Source of the DNA: Isoetes taiwanensis
Taxonomy: Eukaryota > Streptophyta > Lycopodiopsida > Isoetales > Isoetaceae
Length of the DNA: 64,000 nucleotides
Direction of reading: 5' to 3'
Assembly (NCBI GenBank): GCA_021234155.1
Contig: JAJEKV010000002.1
Coordinates: 41,035,841-41,099,840, forward strand
The notes beneath the pieces were generated by a model, which was given only the letters and a program-made list of their open reading frames with translations, searched no databases and was not told the DNA's origin. Position numbers and translations under genes: made by a program. Positions 12,040 through 24,390 of this stretch are shown here, piece by piece. Each line of letters begins with the position of its first letter. Position 1 is the stretch's first letter.

Positions 12040-13125
12040 TTACATTTGGCAAAGATCGGGCTTTTGATTTGGAAATAGCTATTAAAACCCCTTCATCACA
12101 TTTTGAACTATCTATTAAAGATTGGAAACACGAAGATGATCGTAAGTAGGAGGTCGGGTCTTGATAAGTTGTCCTTTGCCGTATGGCAAGGTGAAATATG
12201 GATATAACATAGAGGATGAATGGTTTGTGGCCCATTTGTTGTATGAAATTTCTAGAAGGGTTGCAAGTATATCAATTCAGGTGTGGGATTCAGATGGGCA
12301 TTTTTTGTTGATTGAAGTGCATATAGTATACCTAGGTGGCTAAAACCCGAGAACATCACAAATCGTATATTTATTAGAAGAGGTCTGCCTTCTCATCTTG
12401 CCGCTACCAAAATCACCAAAGATAGATCTTTAAGTCGCATGTGAAACCTTCTCTCGTGAGGTGCTCTGCGGTTCTAGTTGAAGGGGAAATTGCTACTAAG
12501 GCAGCAGATGGTGTCCGAGAGGCTATAAACGTAAGACCCAAAGGATATCCCGAAAAGCAAGGCTTAATATGCATCACATGAGATGCTAGGGTTCCACTAC
12601 CAGTTGCACAATTATTGAAACACGAGCCTCAATTAGTTGCATTGGCTGTGGATGCCTTCGATAACAGGGATATTGATGCCATGAAAGCAGCTTCTTGCAT
12701 GAAGAAGTTTTTGACATTTGGCCCCAGAAAGTGAACCAGAAATGGTCACTCTGCTGGTATACATGTCTAGAGTGTACAACTTATGCAGCAATTGTTGCAA
12801 GCTCCGAAATGCTATCCAATACCACCATTCTCTTTTGAATATCAGGAAGCTGAGGCATATGCAGAATGTTCTTGAATCTTGATTTTGCAGTACCGCCATG
12901 CATGCACCAGTGAGATGTATTGGTGATATACTTGCTCTGCCATATTCCGTCAACGACTTTGCTGGATTAGGCAATTCAAATAGTAATGATGATTCGTGGA
13001 TGCATAATGAGGAGCAGGAACTTACTGAAGCCATGGACGAAAGGCAAAGGGAGATTGATGCTTATGAGGCAAAGAAAGTAGGCTTAAAAGAAGAATCTCA
13101 CATCCTAAGAGTGCGTAATATTTGA
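12040..13125 (+). pseudogene. Ecdysoneless/SGT1-like gene fragment
   Basis: Plus-strand conceptual translation near 12190-12300 gives NIEDEWFVAHLLYEISRR and then QVWDSDGHFLLIE. This closely matches the conserved N-terminal block of ecdysoneless (ECD/human SGT1) family proteins. Following blocks correspond to the NPEN..NR.FIR segment and the region before the acidic tail. NDDSWMHNEEQEL at about 12990 resembles the family's C-terminal DDSW...EEL...ER motif. Several frameshifts and stops (for example near 12340 and 12420) make it non-functional. It lies inside the LTR element and is antisense to it. No introns are obvious between the recognised blocks. Confidence 0.65.
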
Positions 13126-13940
13126 TTTAGCATTGTCTTTACCTTCGGACTTAAAGAAGCCGCTGCTCAATTTCGAGATGACATTGCAGTTATTCCAAAT
13201 GATACTCAGAGGAAGTATGTGAGACTGGCACGCAAAGGAAGAATGCTGCAAAACTTAGGATATGCATATGAAGGCTTTAGATTTCGTGGTAGGTCTAATA
13301 GAAGCCACAGACTTAGATTGTTTTGAGGTTGGAAAAAGCTTGACAATAGAGTATCAAAACTATGTCTTGCAGTTTTAAAAGCGCAACAAGAATTTTAAAC
13401 TTGATCGATCACTGCTCACGATAGCGGAAGACTAGCCTAGCATTCCCGCTTGTAAAAGTTTCCAAGTGACAAGGAACTACTTGAACATCTTACAGCAAAA
13501 GTAGGAAGCGGTACCCTAAAACCTCATCCATTTATTGATGAATTCATTCCTACTTTAAGCTTTGAAGATGGGATCTGCTATACTCACCCCGAGAAGTTGC
13601 CAGGTAATTAACTCTCCTTTTTCATGTCAGCAGACTCAAAGAACTATCATTCATATAATTACTTCGTGTTGTGCAACATATTGGCTTAAGATGTAGTAAA
13701 TTATGAATCTAAAGCTGGTGGCTTTACAGAGCTGTGTGCATATCTGCTATTGCAAGCTTATGGTCATTGTCAATTTGTATATGAGGCTATCTGAACTATG
13801 ACTTTGTTAGTATACGTTGTGATGGAATTTTCATCGTCCTGCTAATGCATACACAACTGGTACATGTAAACACCGAAAAATACAAAAGGATAGTGAAAAT
13901 ACATCTGAAACACGCTGGCACAAAACTGGAAAAACTAGAG
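13126..13940 (+). other. Possible unidentified gene fragments
   Basis: Protein-like plus-strand stretches occur at 13140-13330 (FGLKEAAAQFRDDIAV) and 13470-13605 ([18 protein letters not shown]). I do not recognise a family. Both are interrupted by stops. The second is followed by a possible donor site (CAG|GTAATT). Confidence 0.35.
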
Positions 13941-13945
13941 CTGTT

Positions 13946-15487
13946 GTGGAAAATGGGATACAGTACGGGTACAAGAATATCATGGTGCTTTATACAGGTT
14001 TTGCAAAAAACATGAAGCCTAAGAAAACTTGTTGGGTGATGCATCAATATCACATTGATAAACATGAAGAGGAAGGAGAGGGGGAACTGGTTGGATCAAA
14101 GATATTTTACCAGACTCAACCCAAACGTCATGATACTGCCGACACAGTGAGACGTGCTTTGGAATTGGGAGTGAACGTGAAAATTATAACTGGAGACCAG
14201 CTTGCTATTGCTAAGGAAACAGGTCGTCATCTTGGAATGGGTACCAATATGTATCCAGCATCAGCACTTTTTTCAAATCAACATGATGCCAATCTTGTAG
14301 GAATGGATGAGGGTGAACTGCTTGAGCAAGCAGATGGGTTTGCAGGTCTTTTCCCTGAGCACAAGTACAATATTGTAAAACGTTTGCAAGAACAGAAACA
14401 TATCTGTGGCATGACAGGAGATGGAGTAAACGATGCACCAGCATTAAAGAAAGCAGACATTGGAATTGCCGTTGCAGATGCAACAGATGCAGCCCGAAAT
14501 GCGGCTGACATTGTGTTGACACAACCAGTATTGAGTGTTATAATTCATGTTATCCTTACAAGTCGATGTATATTCCAGCGAATGAAGAACTATACAATTT
14601 ATGCTGTGTCTATAACAGTTTGTATTGTACTAGGATTCTTTTTGCTGGCACTAATATGGAAATTCGAGTTTTCTCCTTTTATGGTTCTCATCATTGCCAT
14701 GCTTAATGATGGCACCATCATGACTATTTCAAAAGACAGGGTAAAGCCTTTTAAAATGCCGGACAGTTGGAAACTACGTGCTATTTGTAATATCTTGCCT
14801 TAATGACCATAATATTTTATCGGGCTCAGCCATGATACACATTTTTTTGAACATCATTTCAAAGTGCAACCGAATTGCTCATGATAAGAGGCAAGAGACA
14901 AATTGTCATATACCCGCAAGTGAGCATTGTGAGCCGTGCACTTATATTTGTTACAAGGTCACAAGGATGGTCTTTTATTGGGAGACCGGGAACTATGCTT
15001 GTAGTCGCTTTTGCGATAGCACGCTTAGTTGCAACTCTTATTGCGCTTTATGCCCAATCGGCCGCTTGCGTAAATACGCGGTTGTGGTTGGGGCTGGGCA
15101 TGCATTGTATGGTTGTATAACATAGTGTGGTATTTACCATTGGATATCATAAAGTTCACTATAAGATACATATTGAGTGGATCAGCTTGGGATCTTGTGA
15201 TAGAAAGGAAGATTGCTTTTACTCGCAAGAAAAACTATGGGCGTGAAGCACGTCAGGCCCAGTGGGCAGCCATTGCCAGGATGCCAAATGCTGAAGCACC
15301 AACCGCTTCCCAAAGAAGACACTTCACTTACTGCCGTGGCTGATCGTGATCTCGCCCGAAAAAGCAAAATGGCGCGGCGAGAGATGGCAAGGTTAAAAGA
15401 CATTCACGTACTTAAAGCACATGTTGATGTGGTCGCAAAGTTGAAAGGTTTGGATGACATAGCTATTCAACAATCTTACACCATATG
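13946..15487 (+). pseudogene. Plasma-membrane P-type H+-ATPase C-terminal half, intronless
   Basis: An open frame to 14803 carries hallmarks of the plant P3A H+-ATPase: [19 protein letters not shown], then [19 protein letters not shown] (the P-domain hinge), then [18 protein letters not shown] (membrane helices). Homology continues in other frames. [19 protein letters not shown] lies near 14920-14985, [17 protein letters not shown] near 15135-15180, and the frame ends QQSYTI-stop at about 15480. The tail resembles the penultimate-Thr 14-3-3 binding C-terminus (YTV). The N-terminal half is missing, including the phosphorylated DKTGT aspartate. Frameshifts occur near 14800 and 15060-15110. No introns interrupt the homology, although plant H+-ATPase genes are normally intron-rich; this suggests a processed copy. 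Confidence 0.85.
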
Positions 15488-16675
15488 ACGAAATTGTGGA
15501 TAAACCACAAAACGAAGCATTTGTTTCACCACTTTGTCCATTATTTGATTTTGAATTGATAAGCATTGTGCTGGGTTTATGACTGTCAATCAAAGGACAC
15601 TCTCCATGTAAGAGGTCGTTGTACAACTAGTCATTAGCCTACAAACCCTTGCCATGAGTGATTTGATGTAAAAGAAACTTTATCTATATAGCCTAAGTTT
15701 TGAAAATTTATTTGATGCCCTTGGTCAAAGTCCATGTCCAGACAAGTGTACTTAAGTCAAATACTCTTTAGTATTTCATAATCCACGAAATGCCCTCAGA
15801 CTACCATATTTTAGCACAACAAAGAGTGTTGTACAAGAAGACCTTTTGTTGTCTAAGAACCAAAAAATTCACATCGGAATCATTATCACTAGATGCAAGG
15901 GCACTAGGGCCCTAGGTGAAATAAGAAACTTATGGGGGGATTTGTAAAAGCGAATAATTAGAAGATGCTTTATGTTTTGCACTATTTCACCAAGGACATT
16001 AAATTTGTAAAATCCCGAAGGGATCATTTCTACAACATTAAACTACTCAGTTGCATACACAACTCAATCGAGGGGCACTTGTGGACGGGCTTGTACATGA
16101 ATGTAGGGGACCCACAAACTGATTGTAAGAACATGGTAGGGGTCTACTTTAATTTAAATATAGATTATGAAAACATGACTTCATGGTTTGAGTTTGATTC
16201 AGGCCACTTCACCCTCAAGAAACTGGAGGACAACCCTCCGTGCGCAGCACCTTGTTTTCTTTTCTTTCTTTTGTGGGTATGTGCTCGTGTTAGAGCAGTT
16301 TTCTGGCTATACTCCGGGACTCGTCATATGCCATTTGCCAAGAAATTGAGAGGCCAAGTTCGTGTTATGTACTCTAAAAGATTAAATTTGCAGGTAAACA
16401 CCTTATTACGAGCATCGTTTCACGTTTCAAAGATCTATTTTCAAACTAACTGCACCATTTTTACATATCCGTGGAGCCCCAGCTGAACTCGATTGCCAGA
16501 AGAGCCCCATATTCCAAGTCATTTCCTTTCCTATATCCAAAGTAATTTCCTTCGGCAATGCTTCATATCACCTTCATAGAGCAGCTTGATTCTGCATTTT
16601 GACATCAGACAATGTTATTGGGTTCCTGATTCCATTGGCCTTTCTGTGGGCAGCAGTGGTGTAAGAAACTGCTGA
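15488..16675. other. Unassigned internal DNA of the LTR element
   Basis: A 173-aa plus frame at 15965-16486 is open but I do not recognise it. It could be chance or a captured fragment. The rest shows no supported feature. Confidence 0.3.
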
Positions 16676-17149
16676 ACCATGGCCAACTCCAATTAATAGC
16701 TGGGTTATTTTTTGTTTGGAACAAAAATCCTTGTGTTCAGTTGTACCGCCATTGCCAGTTGTGCGGACATACTCTATATATCTGGCTTTCTTGCATTGTC
16801 TTCTATAAATCTGCTTCTATTCTTGGTGCAGCAAAGATTCAAATTCATGACATCCGTTGTAATTCGGTTGAAGCTATTGATTCATCGTTTTGCCTTTGGT
16901 TACAAAGTGGCATCCATTTCGACCATCTCCTTCAACTCTGATGCAGGAGTGTTGGTGGTCAAGAAAGGGGCTGCAGACGCCAAAGATGGGCCTTTTGTGC
17001 CGCTGCCATATTCGATAAGACTCCACTTCCTTGCTTCTGTATATGACTTACAGAGATATCCATGTGCATAGAATAACGAAAATATTGTTAAAAGAAAATG
17101 AGTTAAACGGGCTTGAATGATCTTGCTAACAGAGATTTGTGCATGCTTT

Positions 17150-17712
17150 CCAGGATCATACAGTGAGAAAGCCGGCCTTTTAAAAAAAAAATTGATGGAA
17201 ACTAAACTGGATAGAGAACCATGTCATCCAGAAATGCATTGAATGCATGCCTCCAGACAGGATTCGGCTTATAGTATCTGCGTTCCATGGCCAAGTTATT
17301 AGCCTTTCTACCCATCCATATGGCTTGGCTGCTGAGTTATTCGAGTGATCCGGGTATGTGACAATTTTGTCTCTTTCTTTCGATGCAAGGACACAGTCTC
17401 ATATTTTCTGGTTCAAAGAGTCCTGGACCATCGTACAGGTGAACAAGAGCAGTCTGGGATAATGGATGAGTTTTTGCAAGCTACATTTTCTTTTCCTTAA
17501 GACCAATATGGAATTTATGTTATCCAGGTTGGATAGTTTTATCCTTTTCTGCACTAGTGGTAATATGTGCAGTTGGCCAATGTTTTGCAGCATGCATTAG
17601 ATTATGGCAAACCTTATGAAAGAAGTGAAAATCTTACCAAGCTTGCTGGACAAATTGAACAAATGAGCCAGCCCAAGTTTGCATCAAATGTTGTAGAGAA
17701 ATGCCTTGATGT
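17150..17712 (+). pseudogene. Pumilio (PUF) RNA-binding repeats, copy A
   Basis: Conceptual translation around 17220-17310 gives [10 protein letters not shown]-type and [14 protein letters not shown] blocks. 17405-17500 gives VQRVLDH...GIMDEFLQAT. 17575-17705 gives [15 protein letters not shown] and [17 protein letters not shown]. These are consecutive PUF repeats in family order. A GT...AG gap at about 17526-17573 looks like a retained intron, so this is probably genomic rather than processed DNA. Stops and frameshifts (for example after STHPYG and after ATFSFP) make it a pseudogene. Confidence 0.75.
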
Positions 17713-17729
17713 GAGTAGAGGACTCCAAT

Positions 17730-18310
17730 ATGCATCTGCTGCATTTGCATGAAGAACGCAAGGAAAAAATGGTTCTTGGTGATTGCTATGTTAAGCTGGG
17801 AAAGCAAAAGCATGTAGTTGCTGCTTACTATGAGGCACTAGATATCCAGAAGAAAGCATTGGGAGATTTACATCCAGAAGTTGCAAATATATGCAGATAC
17901 TTAGCAGAAGCACACCTTCAGGTAAAAGAAACTTTCTTACTCGATTGATTTTCTGATGAGTTTTGATCCCTCTGCTCATGGACATAATTATAATTGAATA
18001 ACTACTCTGCTTAAAGACATAACAAAACCAAAAATCTCTATTTGTCTCAACAATTATTAAAATAGCCATTTATAATGTCTAAAGCTTTAGACAGGAATAG
18101 CCATCCTGTATTATGGTAAAGGAATCCAGCAGTTCTGTCTATCAAATTCTGTTCCGACCATTTAAGCACTAGTCCGTCAGGTTCTAAAACAGAAGCTGCA
18201 GAGCACTTGACACTTGCATCCATCTGTTGCATGTATGTTTGTAAGTCTGGGAGCACTCTTCATAAGAATGGGCAAGAAAAGAGAAGCAAAGGCCTACTGT
18301 CAGAGGTCAC
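17730..18310 (+). pseudogene. Kinesin-light-chain-like TPR fragment
   Basis: The plus frame at 17730-17921 encodes VLGDCYVKLGKQKHVVAAYY and KKALGDLHPEVANICRYLAE, typical of TPR repeats in plant kinesin-light-chain-related proteins. It ends at a possible CAG|GTAAAA donor. A second exon-like piece at about 18208-18310 gives HPSVACMFVSLGALFIRMGK. About 290 bp of non-homologous sequence separates them, consistent with an intron. It lies between the two Pumilio copies. Confidence 0.6.
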
Positions 18311-18929
18311 AGTTTTGGTTTTTGCTTATATCTAATGCAGATCGTCTAACATGGACGACATATGATCTGGTCCATTCTTTTCAAGCTTTTCTTCATTTCT
18401 TTTATCAATTTCTTTGCATTGTGGAACATCTTCTAAAATTGGCAGAGCCATGGCCAGCTCTGATTATAGCTGGGTTATTTTTTGTTTGGAAAAAAAGTCA
18501 TTGTGTTCAGTTGTGCCGCCATCGCCAGTTGTGCCGACATACTCTATATATCTGGCTTTCTTGCATTGTCTTATGTAGATCTGCTTCTATTCTTGGTGCA
18601 GAAATTAGATTCAAATTCATGGCATCCTTTTGTAATTCGGTTGAAGCTATTGATTCATCGTTGCCTTTGGTTACAGAGTGGTATCCATTTCGACCATCTC
18701 CTTCAACTTTGATGCAGGAGTATTGGTGGTCAGGAAAGGGGCTGCAGAAGATGGGCTTTTTGTGCCACTGCCATTCTTGGTAAGACTCCACTTCTTTTTG
18801 TCTGTATATGATTTACAGAGATATCCATGTGCATAGAGTAACAAAAATATTGTTCAAAGAAAAATGAGTTAAAGGAGCTTGAATGATCTTGCTAACAGAG
18901 ATTTGTGCATGCTTCCAGGAGCATTCAGC

Positions 18930-19480
18930 GAGAAGGCCGGCCTTTTAAAAAAGAAATTGAGGGAAACTAAACTTGATAGAGAACCATGTCATCCAAAAAT
19001 GCATTGAATGCCTCCAGACAGGATTCAGCTTATAATATCTGCATTCTATGGCCAAGTTATTAGCCTTTCTACCCATCCATATGGCTGCTGAGTTATTCGA
19101 GTGATCCAGGTATGTGACCATTTGGTCTCTTTCTTTCGATGCAAGTAAACAGTCTCATACTTTCTGGTTCAGAGAGTCCTGGAGCATCGTACATGTGAAC
19201 AAAAGCAGTCTGGGATAATGGAGGAGTTTTTGCAAGCTACATTTTCTTTTCCTTAAGACCAATATGGAAATTATGTTATCCATGTTGGATAGTTTTATCC
19301 TTTTTTGCACTAGTGGTAATGTGTGCAGTTTCTTGATCATGGCCAATGCTTTGCAGCATGCATTAGACTATGGCAAACCTTATGAAAGAAGTGAAATTTT
19401 CACCAAGCTTGCTGGACAAATTGTACAAATGAGCCAGCCCAAGTTTGCATCAAATATTGTAGAGAAATACATGCTAACTT
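18930..19480 (+). pseudogene. Pumilio (PUF) RNA-binding repeats, copy B
   Basis: The tandem copy of the fragment at 17150-17712 has the same order of PUF blocks, ending [15 protein letters not shown] and [15 protein letters not shown] before diverging at about 19470. An extra CTTGATCATGGC segment lies before the last exon. It is broken by stops in the same regions as copy A, plus private changes. The shared defects suggest the duplication came after the gene fragment had already degenerated. Confidence 0.72.
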
Positions 19481-21925
19481 ACTCTAATTTATGCCTCATC
19501 TTTTCTTTTGCTACATGCAAGATCTCATATTATTTTAACTTGAATACAATACGTTTTGTCTCACTTGTGGCTTTGCTTTTGCCTATTTACCGAGGTATAT
19601 TCTTTTGAGGCATACGATAATCTTAGATTGAAGGATATCAACAAGAATCTTTTGAGTTTACCCTGTCACTCTTGATTAGTCGTTGAAAGGATCTTGCTAT
19701 TTGAAGAAAGAATTTGATGTATGCAACGCCCCTATCTGTGCAGCCTTACTACCTATCCAGGTCTTTTATGGAACCATATTGTATGAGAATTTAAACTTGC
19801 ACTCATGTGAACTAGCATCATCTCATTTGTGGCTTCATCTTTTAGAATTTGCAGATTACTTCTGTGAAGAAGCAGATGCTGCATAGTGCATACTTTATAT
19901 TTTTTTTGTCTGGCAGCACAATGACGGAACCATTGGTAAAATCTTTTCCTCTATTCATTTCCTAGTGTCTGCCAATTTAGGGCCTAGAACTCGTACTATT
20001 TCATCCAGTTTCATCCAGTCTGGATGTAAATTTGTGTATGTCGCATTATTTGATTTGTTCGAGATTAAGTTTAATGTCTGCAAGAATCGAGTAATCTTAG
20101 GCTCCAAGTTGTGCTCCTGTTGTGGTATTTTCAAATTTGCGTTTTCATTTTGGTAGCTGCCAAATATTGTCTTACAGATCTACTTTCAACTTGGTTGTTG
20201 CTTGCAACCCAACCTAATTTATAAATTATGTGTTAATAAGTTCCGACTTTTGTCTTAGATTCTGTTTAATGCTAAGTTCCAGAAATTGCATAATTTGTAC
20301 TAGCAAAGATTGGAGTCAAGATTTGGACCAGGTAGTGCATTTTTTCAAAGGTTTAAAAGTTCGCTGTTGCTTTTGCTTCAAGAGAACATGGGTTCTTTAC
20401 ATGCTTGCAAGAACATGATAATGCATCCTGCAAATGCAGATAGAAGCAAAGCTGCCTGTGGAATTTTACATGATTTTACATGATATTTAGTGTACTAAAT
20501 GATTTTACTGTCATATGACATATGATTCAGCTAGTAACAACTTATCTTTGGCTGTCATGCCTTCTTTCTGTTTCAACAACAATAGAAGATTCTGAATGCT
20601 GCATAGAATTACCATCAATATCAAGCAATCGGTATGCTATGGATTTGAAAGCGACAAGGTTAACGGCATGACGTGACAAGTGTGTCAAAACTCTAAATTT
20701 CAAAATGATTTCTTATGTTAATTCTTCGTCCTTTTAACATTAGAGAATGCAGAAGGCATCTAATGTGCTCAGCAAACCGTACGCTTGTGGACTATAATTA
20801 TCAGACTTTGAGCTTCTACAACTGTTGTGAAGGTCTACACTGGGTTTATTGGCCATGTATCAGAAATGTAGTAGTGTACTCTTGCAGATTTTTTAAGGTA
20901 ATGTCATGCTGACAGTATATACAGAGCATGGCTATGGAGCTAAGCTCTTCAGATTTAGCTTGAGGTGCATCTAGATAGATAAGTACATTCACTCCTTTTG
21001 GAAAATGAACATGTGGGCTCCCTAAAAGAATTATTAATGTGATGTCTTAGTTGAATCTCCTCTTCAAGTTGTCTTAAAATATCAGTGCAAGGTAAGTTTC
21101 AGCGGACTAGAATGCAAGCCGCAATGTAATCAAGATTTGGAAACCCCTTGAATGTTTTTGAACATGTGTATTTTTACATCCCACCTTCTTTGAACAATTC
21201 GACTATAGAACTATATTGCTAGCTACTTTATGTATGGTCTACATTCTTAATGATTTTGCAATCTAATTTTGGATATGTCTTGTTTCTAGGGTGCTTTATG
21301 TTCAATGCAACCTATTTGTTTGGATTGCATTCCATTGTCATTGGGTTTCAATTCTTGACATTAAATTACTAGTAGAAATGAAAACAGTTAATGGCAGTTC
21401 TTACTTGTGAATACAAAACAATGTGCCAACAAATGTTACGGAAGCAAACAATGTATTTCAAAGGAAGCAATAATGTATTTCAACCTTTCTAAACTTAGAT
21501 CAAATATCATTCCAAAATCATTAATACCCAAACCCAAATGTAAGGAAAATGTCTAATATTCTTTCTTTCGTAAGCATTGCACTCACAAACTGATGTAGAT
21601 ATGTAATATTCCTCTACTTTGCCATTTCCATGCTGAATGACACTAAGTCTTTGAAAGCCTAACAAATTTGACCTTGCAAAAACCTAAGCCTAAAGGCAAA
21701 CTTGGCCTTGCAAATGCCTAAGCCTAGTTGAATGATACTAAGCTTAAATGGCAAAATACGGTGCCATATACGCATACATGCTCCAAACCATTGCAGACCT
21801 TATGTAACAACTCCCACATTCCACATTTTGGCCACCTTAATGCCTAACAACTTTGACCTTGCCAAAGCCTTCTGGTGTGTTTTTTGCTAGTTTTTTTTTC
21901 CAAATAGTAGGTGGGCCTCACGTTG
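19481..21925. other. Unassigned internal DNA of the LTR element
   Basis: AT-rich, intron-like or intergenic sequence. The open frames are short and I recognise none. CCTTGCAAAAACCTAAGCCT-like repeats occur near 21670-21725. Confidence 0.35.
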
Positions 21926-21929
21926 AAAT

Positions 21930-22720
21930 TGGTGCCACGCCCGTGAGGGGCCGTGGGCGCTGAAGGGAGGGGCCGTGGAGTCCTGAGCCACGCCGTGATG
22001 GGCCGTGGGAGAGTCCACGCCGTGGGGGCCGTGGGAACTCTGATGTGCTGACAGAACAGTTTGGTGCTCTGACGGGAGAGGTTCTTGAGGGTAGAGAGGC
22101 CACGCTATGATCGGCTAACACACGTCGTGGAAGGCCGTGATGTCAAGAACAAAAATGTGTTGTGGCTAAGCCGGACTGCCAAACCGTGAAGGTTCAAAGG
22201 TCTGAGAAGCCACGCCGTGATGGCCGTGGGGTTTCCGATGCACGCCGTGACGACGTCGTGAGGGGCCGCGGGGTGCTGAGGGCTCTGAAGGCCACGCCAT
22301 GACACGCCGTGGAATGCTTCACACTCATCCCCACGCTCCCAAGCCGTGAGCTGTGGAGGCAAGAATGTAGTGTTTTTACTTCTGTTGCCGTGAAGGACCG
22401 TGATGCCTCTTACCATAGTTGTGAGATCCATGCCAATGGGCCGTGGACATCAGAGATGTGCTGTAGCTAAGCAAGCCTTAAGCGCGGTGAAGTTTCTAAG
22501 GTCGAGAAGCCACGCCGTGATGGGCCGTGGACTTCGCTTTGCTTGCAGAGTCAGGCAGAGAGCTCGTTCAAAAACGCACAGAAGATTGTCATGAAAAGAT
22601 CCGAAATTATCTGGAAATTTTTAAAGCAGTTGGGAAAACCCTTGCCAAGAAGGCCGTGGATGCCAGATGTTGGACATATTTTGAGAAAAATGCCGTCCAC
22701 GTCGTGGAAGTAAGGGGTCG
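21930..22720. repeat. Array of quasi-palindromic CCACGCCGTGATGGGCCGTGG units
   Basis: At least eight variants of CCACGCCGTGATGGGCCGTG occur at irregular spacing (about 21937, 21982, 22015, 22208, 22240, 22290, 22508, 22690). The unit is nearly its own reverse complement. It resembles sequence at 10640-10880 on the other side of the captured genes. I interpret it as native internal sequence of the LTR element. Confidence 0.65.
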
Positions 22721-23208
22721 AACATGCCTTGATTTATTTGACACTGGGCAAGGTTTGATGGCGGAGCTATGGCCGCAAGCAAGAGCTTGTGTCCTGAATT
22801 TCCTCGAGGCAATGATCTTGTAGCCCGGTCTCTGTGACGATTTGAGATGGAACTGAAAAAATACAAACTGGCCTAGTGGTGCCGTGATATGGTGTTGCCG
22901 GAATGACGAACGGTTGCGAAACCCTTGTAGATGCAAAAATGCTATGATCTGGGCGAAACCAGTCGGCCTGTAACTGAAGGACTTCAATTTGCGCAATTTT
23001 ATGAAGGTCGATGAAGCACGGAGCAGTATATGTGCCTGAAAGATTTATTTGCGCTTCGAATGCTTGCGAAAAGAGATGTCTGCATGACTGGAGGTTGTTC
23101 GAGCCACAAAGGGGAGAGCGTTGCCTGATGTTCCCTGAAGAATGAGTGAGGAATCGTTGCAATAAGAGGGCAAGAACAACCCTGGTCTCCGGTTGAACAA
23201 AAGGGGCT
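22721..23208. other. Internal DNA of the LTR element next to the copia insertion
   Basis: No recognisable domain. It is continuous with 27941 once the copia element and one TSD copy are removed. Confidence 0.4.
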
Positions 23209-23213
23209 AAGTG

Positions 23214-23559
23214 TGTAAAGATTATGAACAAAGGATGACCTTAATCTTCACTGAATGTATTAAGATCACAATATGGAAATACAACAGAAGCTAGGAATTC
23301 TGGAAGAATCCTAGCTTAATAAAACAGAAAGGAATCAAGAACCAGAACAGGAACGGAAAACTACAGATCAAGGGATCACACAATGGAACTGATGATCGTG
23401 TCCTCATGATCCTAGGCTTATATAGTGCCTTGATTTAATGCTATATTCCTGACACCCTAACCCTAACGGCTACAGCATCTCCTAATTGATGAACATAAAA
23501 ATAGAATGGTTGTTACTCTCCCATGATTCTAGCTGACTCTGAACCACGGAATCTTAACA
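23214..23559 (-). repeat. Copia 1 LTR (3' LTR in element sense)
   Basis: 346 bp, TGTAAAGATTATG...ATCTTAACA on the plus strand. Includes a short CCCTAACCCTAACGG stretch near 23455. Confidence 0.93.
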
Positions 23560-24390
23560 CCCCCACTCAGAGGCAGCAACGGTATCCCCCACTTAAGGCT
23601 TCACCAAATTTATCAGTTGTACAAATTTAGTAAACTTAGGACGTCCAAGGGGTTTTGTCAGCATGTCTGCTGGCATGTCTTCAGTTGGGCAGTACTTCAG
23701 GGTGATTTGGCGAGACTCCACAAGATCTCGGATAAAATGATATTGAAGATCGATGTGTTTCATGCGCTTGTGCATGATTGGATTCTTGGCTACTGCAAGA
23801 GCCCCTTGATTGTCTGAATGAACGAGAATGCCTGTGTCAGATAAACCAAGTTCAGCACCAAACCTTTATAACCAGATGGCTTCTTTGCTGGCGTGTGTCA
23901 AAGCAACGTACGCAGCTTCTGTGGTGGATAGTGCAACACACTTCTGTTTTGTGCTACTCCAGCTGATAGCTCCACCTGCTAATGTGAAGATAAAACCGGA
24001 TGTGGATTTTCTGTCATTTGTGTCCCCTGCCCAATCTGCATCACAGAAACCAGTGATTGTAGATGATCCATTTGCTTGATAGAGAATTCCATGAGTGCTA
24101 GTACCAGCAAGATATCGGAGTACTCGTTTGAGGGAAGCACAATGGATTTGTTTGGGATCATGGTTAAACTGACTAAGCTTGCACAATGGAAGAGAAAGGT
24201 CTGGACGAGTGCATATGGCTGCAAAATTCAGAAGGCCAAGGAGAACTCTGTAATGGTCTTGAATATGGTGAAGGTTTGGGAAGCATGCAGGATCATCAGC
24301 AGATAAAGAAATGTTCGCTTCAAGAGGAGTACAAGCCTGCTTCTTGATCATACTGTAACTCCATTCCAAGAAAGTAAGATGCTGGCCCAA
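23560..24390 (-). pseudogene. Copia 1 pol: RNase H domain
   Basis: The minus frame 24390-23866 covers the end of RT and RNase H, with CTRPDLSLPLCKLSQF, the RNase H motif FCDADWAGD and KCVALSTTEAAYVAL. A further frame, 23775-23593, holds the C-terminus (HIDLQYHFIRDLVE, DMPADMLTKPLGR). The frame breaks against the RT ORF (24320 onwards) and at about 23866, so at least two frameshifts separate RT, RNase H and the tail. Confidence 0.85.

Larger units (their letters stand above)
16676..19480 (+). repeat. Tandem duplication of about 1.77 kb with Pumilio-like exons
   Basis: The segment from about 16676 to 17712 recurs at about 18447-19480 with moderate divergence and small indels. Both copies start with CATGGCCA..TC, pass through TAGCTGGGTTATTTTTTGTT and CATACTCTATATATCTGGCT, and end in the Pumilio exons. 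About 730 bp of unrelated sequence with a TPR fragment lies between them. The duplication is inside the LTR element. Confidence 0.8.
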
